Assembly (NCBI RefSeq): GCF_049808615.1
Contig: NZ_JBNCAN010000004.1
Location: 147,608-211,607, forward strand
DNA: 64,000 nucleotides
From: Modicisalibacter sp049808615
GTDB taxonomy: Bacteria > Pseudomonadota > Gammaproteobacteria > Pseudomonadales > Halomonadaceae
Direction of reading: 5' to 3'
Positions 8,141 to 17,659 of the stretch are shown in pieces. The position numbers and the translations under genes are program-made. Under the pieces are notes generated by a model. That model was not told the DNA's origin and ran no database searches. It saw only the letters and a list, made by a program, of their open reading frames with translations. Every line of letters starts with the position of its first letter. The first letter of the stretch is position 1.

Positions 8141-9407
8141 TCCGTTCGACACCGCCCATGTATCCACGAAGCGCCTCGGGTACCGTGACCGAGCCATCGG
8201 CATTCTGATAGTTTTCCAGCACCGCTAGCAGACAACGCCCCACTGCCAGCCCCGAGCCATTCAGGGTGTGCAGCAGTTGGGGTTTCTTGTACTCCGGGTC
8301 GCGAAAGCGTGCCTGCATGCGCCGGGCTTGAAAATCCTCGCAATTGGAGACCGAGGATATCTCGCGATAGGTCTGCTGGCTCGGCACCCAGACTTCGAGG
8401 TCGTAGGTCTTGGCCGCGCCAAACCCCATATCGCCGGCACACAGAGTGATCACCCGATACGGCAGTCCCAGCGCCTGCAGAATGGCCTCGGCGTGTCCGC
8501 GCATGTCTTCGAGTGCCGCGTAGCTGGAATCAGGCGAGACCAGTTGCACCATCTCGACCTTGTCGAACTGGTGCTGGCGAATCATGCCTCGGGTGTCCTT
8601 ACCGTAGGCGCCTGCTTCACTACGAAAGCAAGGCGTATGAGCAGTCAGGCGCAGCGGCAACTCCTTGGCCTCGAAGATATGATCGCGGGCGAAATTGGTC
8701 AGCGGCACCTCGGCGGTAGGAATCAGATAGTAGCCGTTGTCGCCTTCCAATCTGAACAGATCCTCACCGAACTTGGGTAACTGTCCGGTGCCCATCAAGG
8801 AGTCACTATTGACCATGTAGGGCACGTAGCACTCTTCATAGCCGTGTTCGAGGGTCTGAGTGTCAAGCATGAACTGGCCGAGCGTCCGATGCAGCCGAGC
8901 AATCGGGCCACGCATCACCGCGAAGCGCGAACCGGTCAGCTTGGCCGCCATTTCGAAATCGAGATAGCCCAGCTTGGCGCCAAGATCGACGTGATCCCGG
9001 ATCTTGAAATCGAACTCCCGGGGTGTGCCCCACCGATGCAACTCGACGTTATCGTTCTCATCATCGCCCTCGGGCACGCTGTCGTGCGGCAGGTTGGGCA
9101 ATCCCGTCAAGAAATCGTCCAATGCCGCACTATTCTCTGCCAGCCGCGCCTTGACCGCATCCAGACGATCACCCAGATCGCTGACTTCCGCCAATAGAGG
9201 TTCGATGTCCTCCCCAGACGCTTTCGCCTGGCCGACTGCCTTGGAATGCGTATTGCGCTCGTTCTGCAGACGCTCGGTCTCGGTCTGCAGCTCCCGCCGC
9301 TGGGTCTCCAAGGTCTCAAAACGATTCACATCCAGAGCAAAACCGCGTTTAGCAAGGCGCTGCGCGACGGTATCAAGGTCGCTGCGAAGCAGTTTGGGAT
9401 CGAGCAT
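8130..9407 (-). CDS. serS: Seryl-tRNA synthetase
   Basis: A 425-residue class II aminoacyl-tRNA synthetase that charges tRNA-Ser with serine, and tRNA-Sec where that exists. The N-terminal coiled-coil arm that grips the tRNA long variable arm is visible (MLDPKLLRSDLDTVAQRLAKRG followed by heptad-rich ETQRRELQTETERLQNER). Class II motif 2 is at FRSEAGAYGKDTRGM, and motif 3 at GSGLAVGRCLLAVLENYQ. Length is normal for the family. crcB lies 25 bp upstream on the same strand, and the 3' end overlaps the convergent SIMPL gene by 11 bp. Confidence 0.97.
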   Translation of the reverse strand: MLDPKLLRSDLDTVAQRLAKRGFALDVNRFETLETQRRELQTETERLQNERNTHSKAVGQAKASGEDIEPLLAEVSDLGDRLDAVKARLAENSAALDDFLTGLPNLPHDSVPEGDDENDNVELHRWGTPREFDFKIRDHVDLGAKLGYLDFEMAAKLTGSRFAVMRGPIARLHRTLGQFMLDTQTLEHGYEECYVPYMVNSDSLMGTGQLPKFGEDLFRLEGDNGYYLIPTAEVPLTNFARDHIFEAKELPLRLTAHTPCFRSEAGAYGKDTRGMIRQHQFDKVEMVQLVSPDSSYAALEDMRGHAEAILQALGLPYRVITLCAGDMGFGAAKTYDLEVWVPSQQTYREISSVSNCEDFQARRMQARFRDPEYKKPQLLHTLNGSGLAVGRCLLAVLENYQNADGSVTVPEALRGYMGGVERINS

Positions 9408-9432
9408 GAAGTCTTATCCGTTGAAAAATGAG

Positions 9433-9810
9433 TTATACAAAAAGTCGCGCCAGTCTCATTCCGGCGGCCACCCCGGCCACTCCGAGTAACAAGCTCCCGG
9501 TGACGTAGAGAAAAGCGATCGACGCACGGCCGCTTTCCAGCAATGTCAGGATCTCTAGCGCGAAGGTAGAAAACGTGGTGAAGGCGCCGGTAAACCCCGC
9601 CACCAGCGCCGCTTGCCAAATGGGCGCGAGCTTGAGCTCTTCGCTAATCCATACATAGAGCGCGCCGATCAAACAACACCCCAACAGGTTGACGCCGAAG
9701 GTGCCCCAGGGAAATCCACGCCCCAGCGTCGAGGTGAGCCAACCACTCAGCAAGTAACGCCCTAGCGCACCGAAGGCGCCGCCGGCGGCCACGGCCAGCC
9801 AAGTTATCAT
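9433..9810 (-). CDS. crcB: Fluoride ion channel CrcB (Fluc)
   Basis: A 125-residue membrane protein with four hydrophobic segments, forming a dual-topology dimeric channel that lets fluoride leave the cell. Family signatures are GGAFGALGRYLL at the N-terminus, GTFGVNLLGC (the conserved Asn-containing TM2) and GFTGAFTTFSTFALE (phenylalanine-box region). Start 9810 (MITWLAVAAGG) matches the family; the frame is open upstream but that part is not CrcB-like. It lies upstream of serS on the same strand. No fluoride riboswitch was recognised in the 157 bp before the start. Confidence 0.93.
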   Translation of the reverse strand: MITWLAVAAGGAFGALGRYLLSGWLTSTLGRGFPWGTFGVNLLGCCLIGALYVWISEELKLAPIWQAALVAGFTGAFTTFSTFALEILTLLESGRASIAFLYVTGSLLLGVAGVAAGMRLARLFV

Positions 9811-9967
9811 GGTCAATTCCAGGCACCGTAAAAATCGGCTTTCCATTGTAAGGAAAAGCGACCCGCTGGGCCATGGCACCCAATGTTGCCGTTGCAACAT
9901 CGCAATGCGTTGCGACGGCTTCTCGGGTAAGGTAGGGGCATAGTGTCCTGCTTGATACGAAGAGATC

Positions 9968-12900
9968 ATGATCGCACGACTGAAACCTCTTTCTCGGGTC
10001 GATGAGGATTATCTAGCCTTCATCGAGGCCCTCAAGACGGAAGGCTTCGCCGGGGATATCGCGGCGGATTACGCCAACCGCACGGTGCTCGCCACCGATA
10101 ACTCCATCTATCAGCGCCTCCCTCAGGCGGTGCTCTACCCGCGCAGCGCTGAAGATCTGCAGCGTATTGCGCGCCTGGCAGCATGCGAGGAGTTCCAAGA
10201 AATAGCATTTGCGCCCCGCGGCGGTGGCACCGGTACCAACGGCCAGTCACTGACCGAGGGCATCATGGTGGATGTTTCGCGACACATGAATCGTATTCTC
10301 GACATCGACGTGGAGAATCGTCGCGTACGAGTTCAGGCCGGGGTGGTCAAGGATCAGTTGAACGCGGCCTTGAAGCCTCACGGCCTATTTTTCGCTCCGG
10401 AACTCTCGACCTCCAACCGGGCCACCATTGGAGGCATGATTTCAACCGATGCCAGCGGTCAGGGCAGCTGCGAATACGGCAAGACCCGGGATCATGTGCT
10501 GGCTCTGAACACGGTACTGCTGGGCGGCGAGCGGCTGGAAAGCCATCCCCTCGAGGAAGATGAACTGGACGCACTCTGCGCTCAGGACAATATCGTCGGT
10601 GAGGTGCATCGTACCGCCCGAAAGATCATCGATACACAACGCGAGCAGATCGACGCCACCTTTCCTAGACTCAATCGCTGTCTGACGGGTTACGACCTGG
10701 CGCACCTGCGTACGCCGGATGGATGTTTCGATCTCAATAGCGTGCTGTGTGGCGCCGAAGGCTCACTCGGTTTCCTCAACGAGGCCACACTCAACGTTCT
10801 GCCCATGGCCAAGCACTCCACCCTGGTCAATGTGCGCTACGCGAGCTTCATGGATGCCCTGCGGGACGCCAAGGCACTGATGGGAATGGAAGCCAATCGA
10901 CCCACCTCTATCGAAACCGTGGACGACAAGGTGCTGGGCCTGGCGATGGAGGACTTCGTCTGGGACAGCGTGGCGGAGTTCTTTCCCAGCGCGCAGACCA
11001 AGGCCGCTGCCCAGGATACCAAAACCACAAGTAATACCGTCACGACTCATCACGCAGAGCGCTCTCCCGTGATCCGCGGCATCAACCTGGTCGAGTTCAA
11101 CGCCGACGACCCGGACAAACTCGACGCCAAGGTGTCCGCTTTCACCGATCACCTGTCAGCGGATACTCAGGTTCGGCGTCTTGGCTACACCCTGGCCGAG
11201 GGTCGCGAACAGATCGACCAGGTCTATGCCATGCGCAAGCGCGCGGTGGGTCTGCTCGGCAATGCCAAGGGCGAGAAGCGCCCCATCCCCTTCGTCGAGG
11301 ATACCGCCGTTCCACCGGAGCACCTGGCGGATTACATTACCGAGTTTCGCGCTCTGCTGGATGCCCGAGAGCTGGAATACGGCATGTTCGGTCATGTCGA
11401 TGCCGGGGTGCTGCATGTGCGCCCAGCGCTGGACATGAAAGACCCTGAGCAGGAAGTCTTGATCCGTGAGATTTCCGATGAAGTCGCCGACCTGACCCAC
11501 AAGTATCACGGCCTACTGTGGGGCGAACACGGCAAGGGGGTACGCTCGGAATACACCCCCAAGTTCTTCGGCGCACTTTACCCCAGCCTGCAACGGCTCA
11601 AGGCGGCCTTCGATCCGCACAACCAGTTGAACCCGGGCAAGATCGCCACACCTTTTATCCGTTCCGAGGGCGCCGAACCCTCTACCCGACCCCAAGACGT
11701 CGCCAACACTTTACATCGATCGGCAGACAACATCGGGGGTTTTGAGCCGGTCCGGCTGGTGGATCAAGGATTACTGGCCATCGATGGGGTCACCACCCGG
11801 GGCCAGCTCGACCGCCAGATCGACGAACGGGTATGGCAGGCACACTCGAGCGCGGTCTACTGCAACGGAAACGGCGCTTGTTATAACTACGACCCCGATG
11901 ACGCCATGTGCCCTTCCTGGAAAGCGACCCGGGAGCGCATCCACTCACCCAAGGGCCGTGCCAGTCTGATGCGGGAATGGCTGCGTCTGCAGGGCAACAG
12001 CGGCACCGATGTAGTCGAGGAGTCGCGCAAGAAGAAAGCCGAAGGCGCCTGGGGGTTTGTGCGCGACATGCCGCTGCGCCTGTGGAATACCTACCGCCGA
12101 CGCCAGGGTGACGAAGATTTCTCCCACGAGGTCCATGACGCCATGGCCGGCTGCCTGGCCTGCAAGTCCTGCGCCGGGCAATGCCCTATCAAGGTCAATG
12201 TGCCGGAGTTCCGCTCCCAGTTCCTGGAGGTCTACCACGGGCGTTACCAGCGTCCGCTGCGCGACTACCTGATCGGCGGACTCGAATTCATGGTGCCCTA
12301 CTTGTCGACGGTCGCGCCGCTCTACAATGCAGCGCTGCAGAACCGGCTGATCGATCGCCTGATGACAAGTCGCATCGGCATGGTCGACAGTCCGCAACTC
12401 TCTCGGGCCAGCCTCAAGAAACAACTCGCCGCTTGGGGTATCGCCGAGGCTACGCCGACCAGCCTGGGACTGCTCACGGAGCAGCAGAAAGCACGGAGCG
12501 TGGTCATCATCCAGGATGCCTTCACCAGCTATTTCGAATCCCGGTTGGTGATGGATATCGTCGAATTGCTGTCACGCCTGGATATTCGTGTGTTCGTGGC
12601 GCCCTTCTCACCCAATGGCAAACCGCTCAACGTTCAGGGCTTTCTGGGCGCTTTTGAGCGCACTGCCGAAAAGCAGGCACGGCGTCTAAAGGCTTTGGCG
12701 GCATTCGACGTTCCGCTGGTGGGTATCGATCCAGCCATGACCCTGACCTACCGCCAGGAGTACGCCAAGGCGCTGGGGGCGAATGCCACCCCCGAGATAC
12801 TGCTGCTGCAAGAATGGCTGGTCTCCCTGGGCCAGCGCCTGGTGCCCGGTGGGTTCAAGAGTGACGACCCGGGTTTCAAGCTGCTTTCGCACTGCACCGA

Positions 12901-13204
12901 GAAAACCACCGCCCCGGGCTCGCCCAAAGCCTGGCAACAGGTGTTCTCGGCCTTCGGTTTTGAACTGGAACTGCTCGCCAGCGGCTGCTGCGGCATGTCC
13001 GGCACCTACGGCCATGAAAGCCGGAACCTCGAAACATCGAAGACCATTTACGGCCAATCCTGGCAGCGTCATGTCGAAAACGAGGACAATTCCGGACGAC
13101 TACTGGTTACGGGCTATTCCTGCCGCAGCCAGGCCAAACGGCTTTCCGACCTCTCTCTCGATCACCCCTTGCAGGGGTTGTTGAAAGCGATCAAGCGATC
13201 GTGA
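9968..13204 (+). CDS. ydiJ: YdiJ-type D-2-hydroxyglutarate dehydrogenase, FAD and Fe-S fusion protein
   Basis: A 1078-residue protein combining a GlcD-like FAD domain with a GlpC-like iron-sulfur part. The FAD (PCMH-type) domain contains PRGGGTGTNGQS near residue 80, followed by an FAD-oxidase C-terminal domain with GMFGHVDAGVLHVRP. A ferredoxin-like cluster motif CLACKSCAGQCPIK follows near residue 725, and a CCG-type segment GCCGMSGTYGHE sits near the C-terminus. E. coli YdiJ, described as a D-2-hydroxyglutarate dehydrogenase, is about 1018 residues. The extra length here includes a low-complexity linker (QTKAAAQDTKTTSNTVTTHH, near residue 340). It is likely co-transcribed with the antiporter gene 20 bp downstream. 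Confidence 0.88.
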   Translation: MIARLKPLSRVDEDYLAFIEALKTEGFAGDIAADYANRTVLATDNSIYQRLPQAVLYPRSAEDLQRIARLAACEEFQEIAFAPRGGGTGTNGQSLTEGIMVDVSRHMNRILDIDVENRRVRVQAGVVKDQLNAALKPHGLFFAPELSTSNRATIGGMISTDASGQGSCEYGKTRDHVLALNTVLLGGERLESHPLEEDELDALCAQDNIVGEVHRTARKIIDTQREQIDATFPRLNRCLTGYDLAHLRTPDGCFDLNSVLCGAEGSLGFLNEATLNVLPMAKHSTLVNVRYASFMDALRDAKALMGMEANRPTSIETVDDKVLGLAMEDFVWDSVAEFFPSAQTKAAAQDTKTTSNTVTTHHAERSPVIRGINLVEFNADDPDKLDAKVSAFTDHLSADTQVRRLGYTLAEGREQIDQVYAMRKRAVGLLGNAKGEKRPIPFVEDTAVPPEHLADYITEFRALLDARELEYGMFGHVDAGVLHVRPALDMKDPEQEVLIREISDEVADLTHKYHGLLWGEHGKGVRSEYTPKFFGALYPSLQRLKAAFDPHNQLNPGKIATPFIRSEGAEPSTRPQDVANTLHRSADNIGGFEPVRLVDQGLLAIDGVTTRGQLDRQIDERVWQAHSSAVYCNGNGACYNYDPDDAMCPSWKATRERIHSPKGRASLMREWLRLQGNSGTDVVEESRKKKAEGAWGFVRDMPLRLWNTYRRRQGDEDFSHEVHDAMAGCLACKSCAGQCPIKVNVPEFRSQFLEVYHGRYQRPLRDYLIGGLEFMVPYLSTVAPLYNAALQNRLIDRLMTSRIGMVDSPQLSRASLKKQLAAWGIAEATPTSLGLLTEQQKARSVVIIQDAFTSYFESRLVMDIVELLSRLDIRVFVAPFSPNGKPLNVQGFLGAFERTAEKQARRLKALAAFDVPLVGIDPAMTLTYRQEYAKALGANATPEILLLQEWLVSLGQRLVPGGFKSDDPGFKLLSHCTEKTTAPGSPKAWQQVFSAFGFELELLASGCCGMSGTYGHESRNLETSKTIYGQSWQRHVENEDNSGRLLVTGYSCRSQAKRLSDLSLDHPLQGLLKAIKRS

Positions 13205-13223
13205 AAAGGATTTCCTGACAATC

Positions 13224-15041
13224 ATGCAAACTCCTGCCATTGCGCTGACGGGCATCGGGCTGTTGGCGCTGTTATGCCAGTGGACGGCCTGGCGCATCCG
13301 TTTACCCGCCATCCTTCTGCTGCTGATTGCCGGCATTTTCGTCGGTCCTGTGGGACACCTGCTCGACCCAGACGCCCTGTTCGGCGATCTGTTGTTTCCG
13401 CTGGTGTCGCTGGCCGTTGCCGTCATCCTGTTCGAAGGCAGCCTGACCTTGAACATCAAGGACCTGCGCGGTCATGGCCCCACGGTATGGCATCTGGTTA
13501 CCTGGGGTGCCCTGCTCACCGCCATCATCGGCAGTGTGGCCGCCCATTACATTCTCGGCCTGTCCTGGCAAATGGCGAGCGTGCTGGGTGCAGTGCTGGT
13601 AGTCACCGGCCCTACCGTGGTATCGCCATTGTTGCGAACGCTGCGCGCCCGGGAACACCTCACCCAAATACTGCGCTGGGAAGGGATCCTCATCGATCCC
13701 ATCGGTGCGATCGGTGCCGTCCTGGTCTATGAATTCGTCGCCCTGGGCTATACCGAAGGGGCGGCTTCTCACACTCTGTTGCTGTTCGGCAAGACGCTGC
13801 TCATTGGTTTCGGCCTGGGCAGCCTTGGCGGGTACGCCTGGGGGCAGATACTACGCCGCCGCTGGCTGCCCCCGCGGCTGCACAGCTTCGGCACCCTGAT
13901 GATGGTGCTGACGCTGTTCACCACCTCCGATGTGCTGTTCCATGAGTCCGGCCTACTGACCGTAACGGTCGTGGGCATCTGGCTGGCCAATATGCGCGGC
14001 GTGCCCACCGACGAGATTCTCGAATTCAAGGAAACCCTGACAATCCTGCTGATCTCGGGGCTTTTCATTCTGCTGGCGGCGCGTCTGACGGTAGATCAGT
14101 TGGCGCTACTCTCCTGGCCGGCGTGGGGCTTTCTTGGCGTATTGGTATGGCTCGGACGCCCACTCGTGGTCTGGCTGTGCACTCTGGGCAGTGACCTTCA
14201 CTGGCGGGAAAAGGCGCTCCTCGCCTGGCTATGCCCCCGCGGCATCGTGGCAGCGGCGGTAGCCTCGCTGTTTGCCCTCAAGCTCGAGGAGATCGGTGTT
14301 GCCGGTGCCGAGATGCTGGTACCTGTGGCCTTCCTCACCATCATCACCACCGTTGTGCTACAAAGCCTGCTTTCCCGCCCCATAGCAAGGATGCTCGGGG
14401 TCGTCGAGCCCCCACCCTCGGGGTTTCTGATCCTCGGCGCCAACTCGGTGGCGCGAGCCATTGCCCTGGAACTACAGGAAGCCGGATTCAGGGTGCGTCT
14501 AGCGGATACGGATTGGGAAGCCACTCAGGAAGCTCGCATGGCAGGTTTGCCGGTCTATTACGGCAACCTTCTTTCACATCATGCCGACCGACACATGGAC
14601 TTGACCGGTATCGGTCATTTGCTGCCCTTGTCGCCCTATCGGGAGCTCAACAACCTGGCGGCGCTGCACTACGCTCAGGAATTCGCCTATGGCAAGGTCT
14701 TCCAGTTGGCGGAAACCCGCACCCGCAGCGATCGCCATTATCGTGAACAGGCGTTAGGACACCTGCCGGTACTCTTCGAGGAGAATGCGACCTATGCGCG
14801 ACTGCAGGAATTGATCAAGCAGGGCGCCGAGTTACGCAGCGCTCATCTGACTGATGAAATCACCCTGGAAAAGTACCGCGCCTTGCATGAAGACAAGCTC
14901 ATGCCGCTATTTTGCATCGATGCAAACGAGCGCATCCGTGTGGCCAACGACGAAGTTCCTCTGGACCCACAACCCGGGGAGACACTGATCAGCCTGGTCT
15001 ATCCGGAGTCACCGGCCTTCGGCCGACAAGAGGCTGCATGA
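13224..15041 (+). CDS. NhaP-type cation:proton antiporter with C-terminal RCK (TrkA-N) domain
   Basis: A 605-residue inner-membrane protein. About 12 hydrophobic helices span residues 1-390 as a Na+/H+ exchanger domain; the ion-site region reads LRWEGILIDPIGAIGAVL, with the acidic residue typical of CPA1 transporters. From about residue 395 the chain becomes a soluble nucleotide-binding RCK domain (GFLILGANSVARAIALELQEAG, a Rossmann GxGxxA-like start) ending in a TrkA-C-like part. Such proteins exchange Na+ or K+ for H+ under nucleotide control, which suits a salt-adapted bacterium. The exact cation cannot be read from sequence. It follows ydiJ by 20 bp. Confidence 0.85.
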   Translation: MQTPAIALTGIGLLALLCQWTAWRIRLPAILLLLIAGIFVGPVGHLLDPDALFGDLLFPLVSLAVAVILFEGSLTLNIKDLRGHGPTVWHLVTWGALLTAIIGSVAAHYILGLSWQMASVLGAVLVVTGPTVVSPLLRTLRAREHLTQILRWEGILIDPIGAIGAVLVYEFVALGYTEGAASHTLLLFGKTLLIGFGLGSLGGYAWGQILRRRWLPPRLHSFGTLMMVLTLFTTSDVLFHESGLLTVTVVGIWLANMRGVPTDEILEFKETLTILLISGLFILLAARLTVDQLALLSWPAWGFLGVLVWLGRPLVVWLCTLGSDLHWREKALLAWLCPRGIVAAAVASLFALKLEEIGVAGAEMLVPVAFLTIITTVVLQSLLSRPIARMLGVVEPPPSGFLILGANSVARAIALELQEAGFRVRLADTDWEATQEARMAGLPVYYGNLLSHHADRHMDLTGIGHLLPLSPYRELNNLAALHYAQEFAYGKVFQLAETRTRSDRHYREQALGHLPVLFEENATYARLQELIKQGAELRSAHLTDEITLEKYRALHEDKLMPLFCIDANERIRVANDEVPLDPQPGETLISLVYPESPAFGRQEAA

Positions 15042-15083
15042 GTTCCAAAAAGGCGTCAATGCGACAGAACGTTCAAAAGACAT

Positions 15084-15890
15084 TCAAAAGAACATGCGCC
15101 GCAAGGCAGCACCGGGATCTTTTTCGCACATGAACGCTTCTCCGACGAGAAAGCCATTCACTCCGTACTCGAGCATGTGTTCGACATCGCCCCGGGTATT
15201 GATGCCCGACTCCGTGATCACCGTCACCCCTTCAGGAACCCGCGAAAGCAGCTGAAAGGTGGTATCCAGGGTGGTCTCGAAGCTATGCAGATCACGATTG
15301 TTGATGCCCACCAGTTCCAGATTGAGCGCCATCGCCCGCTCCAGTTCCAGCGCATTATGCACTTCAACCAGCACATCCATGCCCAGCTCGCCGGCCTGCT
15401 GATGCAACGCCTTCATCTGTGCATCGTCGAGAGCAGCGACGATCAACAGGATGCAGTCCGCGCCGATGGCCCGCGCCTCGCTGACCTGATAGTCGTGGAC
15501 GATGAAATCCTTGCGAATCACCGGTAGCTCACAGGCATCGCGAGCCTCGATCAGGAAGTCTTCATGGCCCTGAAAAAAATCCGCATCGGTCAGCACCGAC
15601 AGGCAACTGGCCCCGGACTCTGCATAGGCCTTGGCGATCTCGGCGGGCTGGAAGTTCTCGCGGATCACACCGCGGGAAGGCGAGGCCTTCTTGATTTCAG
15701 CGATCACCGCTGGATCTCCCTCCTCGATGGTCCGATTCAGGGCCGCGACGAAGCCTCGCGGCGCGCTCTGCTCTCGGGCGCGCTCCAACAGCACCGCCTC
15801 GGAGACCCGAGCACGGCGCTCGGCGACCTCCTCATCCTTGCGCTCGAGTATCTTGGCCAGGATGGTGGGCAAATCATCGGTGGTGGTCAT
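15084..15890 (-). CDS. trpC: Indole-3-glycerol phosphate synthase
   Basis: A 268-residue TIM-barrel enzyme of tryptophan synthesis that closes the indole ring of carboxyphenylamino-deoxyribulose phosphate. Recognised segments are ILAKILERKDEEVAERRA at the N-terminus, EIKKASPSRGVIRENFQP (catalytic Glu-Lys with KASPS), VIRKDFIVHDYQV (catalytic Lys), NNRDLHSFETTLD and ITESGINTRGDVEHM. It is a stand-alone TrpC, not fused to TrpF. It is the last gene of the trpE-trpG-trpD-trpC run on this strand, 30 bp after trpD. Confidence 0.96.
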   Translation of the reverse strand: MTTTDDLPTILAKILERKDEEVAERRARVSEAVLLERAREQSAPRGFVAALNRTIEEGDPAVIAEIKKASPSRGVIRENFQPAEIAKAYAESGASCLSVLTDADFFQGHEDFLIEARDACELPVIRKDFIVHDYQVSEARAIGADCILLIVAALDDAQMKALHQQAGELGMDVLVEVHNALELERAMALNLELVGINNRDLHSFETTLDTTFQLLSRVPEGVTVITESGINTRGDVEHMLEYGVNGFLVGEAFMCEKDPGAALRRMFF

Positions 15891-15920
15891 GTCAGGCCTC
15901 TTGTGTCGATGAATGGATAA

Positions 15921-16943
15921 TCATTGATCGCTGAACACGCGACTGAAGTCGGTCAGTTCCTTCATCTTTTCCAGCGCCAGTTTCGAGGCCATGGCATCCT
16001 GAGCCAGCGCCACCCCTTCCTTGATGCTGTCGGCGATGTCAGCGGCATACAGGGCCGCCCCCGCATTCAAGGCCACGATATCCGCTGCCGCGCCCTCGCC
16101 CACCAAGGCCTCCTTGACCAGCCGCAGGCTATCCTCGGCAGTGACGACCTTGAGCGGTTCGAGCGCCTGACGCTCTATTCCCAACTCCTCGGGGGTGATG
16201 ACATATTCCTCGATCTCGCCGTCGCGCAATTCAGCGACTCGCGTCGGCGCGGCAAGGGAAATCTCGTCCAGGCCATCCTCGGCGTGAACCACCAGCACAT
16301 GCCGACTGCCCAGGCGACCCAGCGCTTCGGCCATCAGCGGCACCAGACTGGATTGATAGACGCCCAACAATTGGTGCTGGGCACGAGCTGGATTGGTCAG
16401 CGGCCCGAGAATGTTGAACACGGTACGCACACCCATCTCACGACGCGGGCCGATGGCATGGCGCATGGCCGGGTGATGCATGGGGGCGAACATGAAACCC
16501 ACACCGACCTGCTCGATGCAGCGCGCCACCTGATCCGGCGCGAGATCGAGCTTGATACCGGCGACATCGAACAGATCGGCACTGCCGGAAGACGAGGAGA
16601 CGCTACGGTTGCCATGCTTGGCGACATGCCCCCCTGCCGCGGCGACCACGAAGCTGGACGCGGTGGAGACATTGAACAGGTTCGCGCCATCGCCACCGGT
16701 ACCGACGATATCCACCAGATCGTCAAGCACGACTTCGACCGGTGTCATCAGATCGCGCATCACCTGAGCAGCGGCGGCGACCTCATCCACCGTCTCGCCC
16801 TTCATCGACAAACCGATCAGGAAGCCACCGATCTGTGCATCCGTAGCGTCCCCCGTCATGATGTGGCGCATCACCGCGTGGGTATCAGCGTAGCTCAGAT
16901 TGCGGCCTCTCATGACCGCATCGATCGCTTCTCGCATCTGCAT
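15921..16943 (-). CDS. trpD: Anthranilate phosphoribosyltransferase
   Basis: A 340-residue enzyme joining anthranilate to phosphoribosyl pyrophosphate, the second step of the tryptophan branch. The PRPP-binding glycine-rich loop reads DIVGTGGDGANLFNVST, followed by the HGNRSVSSSSGSADLFD segment, both hallmarks of the family. Length is typical. The start at 16943 gives MQMREAIDAVMRGRNLSYADT, matching homologues. It lies between trpG (64 bp upstream) and trpC (30 bp downstream) in one operon. Confidence 0.97.
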   Translation of the reverse strand: MQMREAIDAVMRGRNLSYADTHAVMRHIMTGDATDAQIGGFLIGLSMKGETVDEVAAAAQVMRDLMTPVEVVLDDLVDIVGTGGDGANLFNVSTASSFVVAAAGGHVAKHGNRSVSSSSGSADLFDVAGIKLDLAPDQVARCIEQVGVGFMFAPMHHPAMRHAIGPRREMGVRTVFNILGPLTNPARAQHQLLGVYQSSLVPLMAEALGRLGSRHVLVVHAEDGLDEISLAAPTRVAELRDGEIEEYVITPEELGIERQALEPLKVVTAEDSLRLVKEALVGEGAAADIVALNAGAALYAADIADSIKEGVALAQDAMASKLALEKMKELTDFSRVFSDQ

Positions 16944-17007
16944 ATTGGTCTCCTTGATTGTCGTGTTAGCGACGACGCAAGATAACGGTATAAGCCTTTA
17001 TAAACGA

Positions 17008-17598
17008 TCAGGCGCGACCTCGCTCGAGGAAATTGCCCAGCAGCTGATGCCCTTGCCGAGTCAGGATCGATTCAGGGTGGAACTGTACCCCTTCGATATC
17101 CAGGCTGCGGTGACGCAATCCCATGATCACCCCGGGGGTGACATCATTATCACCGACCCAGGCGGTAGCCTCGAGTGCTTCCGGCAGGCTCTCGGCCTCA
17201 ACAATCAGCGAGTGGTAACGCGTGACCTCTAACGGATCGTCCAATCCGGCAAACACGCCTTCACCACGATGATGTATCTGGGAAGTCTTGCCATGCATCA
17301 CCTGAGGTGCGCGCACCACCCGACCGCCAAACACCTGACCGATCGCCTGATGGCCTAGACAAACCCCCAAAATCGGCAGCTTGCCGGCGAAATGGCGGAT
17401 CACATCCATGGATATACCCGCCTCGTTGGGCGTGCAGGGCCCTGGAGAGATCACGATATGGCTCGGCGCCAGCGCCTCGATATCCGCGAGACTCAAGGCA
17501 TCGTTGCGGTAGGTTTCGACCTCGGCGCCCAATTCCGCCAGATACTGCACGATATTGAAGGTAAAGCTGTCGTAGTTATCGATCATCAACACGGCCAT
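17008..17598 (-). CDS. trpG: Anthranilate synthase component II (glutamine amidotransferase)
   Basis: A 196-residue class I glutamine amidotransferase that supplies ammonia to TrpE. The catalytic Cys is in GVCLGHQAIGQVFGG and the His-Glu pair in GVQFHPESILT. ATG 17598 (MAVLMIDNYDSFTFN) is preferred to a GTG six bases upstream because GGAG is then 9 nt away. In related bacteria the same subunit can also serve p-aminobenzoate synthesis; its position directly after trpE, 61 bp downstream, favours tryptophan as the main role. Confidence 0.96.
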   Translation of the reverse strand: MAVLMIDNYDSFTFNIVQYLAELGAEVETYRNDALSLADIEALAPSHIVISPGPCTPNEAGISMDVIRHFAGKLPILGVCLGHQAIGQVFGGRVVRAPQVMHGKTSQIHHRGEGVFAGLDDPLEVTRYHSLIVEAESLPEALEATAWVGDNDVTPGVIMGLRHRSLDIEGVQFHPESILTRQGHQLLGNFLERGRA

Positions 17599-17659
17599 TA
17601 GCACTTACTCCGGCACACGCACGGGCTAACCCATGCGTCGACATCAGGGATTCGCAGGG

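Noticed and set aside
9811..9967. Fluoride riboswitch before crcB
   Set aside because: The conserved fluoride riboswitch core was not recognised in the 157 bp between crcB and ydiJ.
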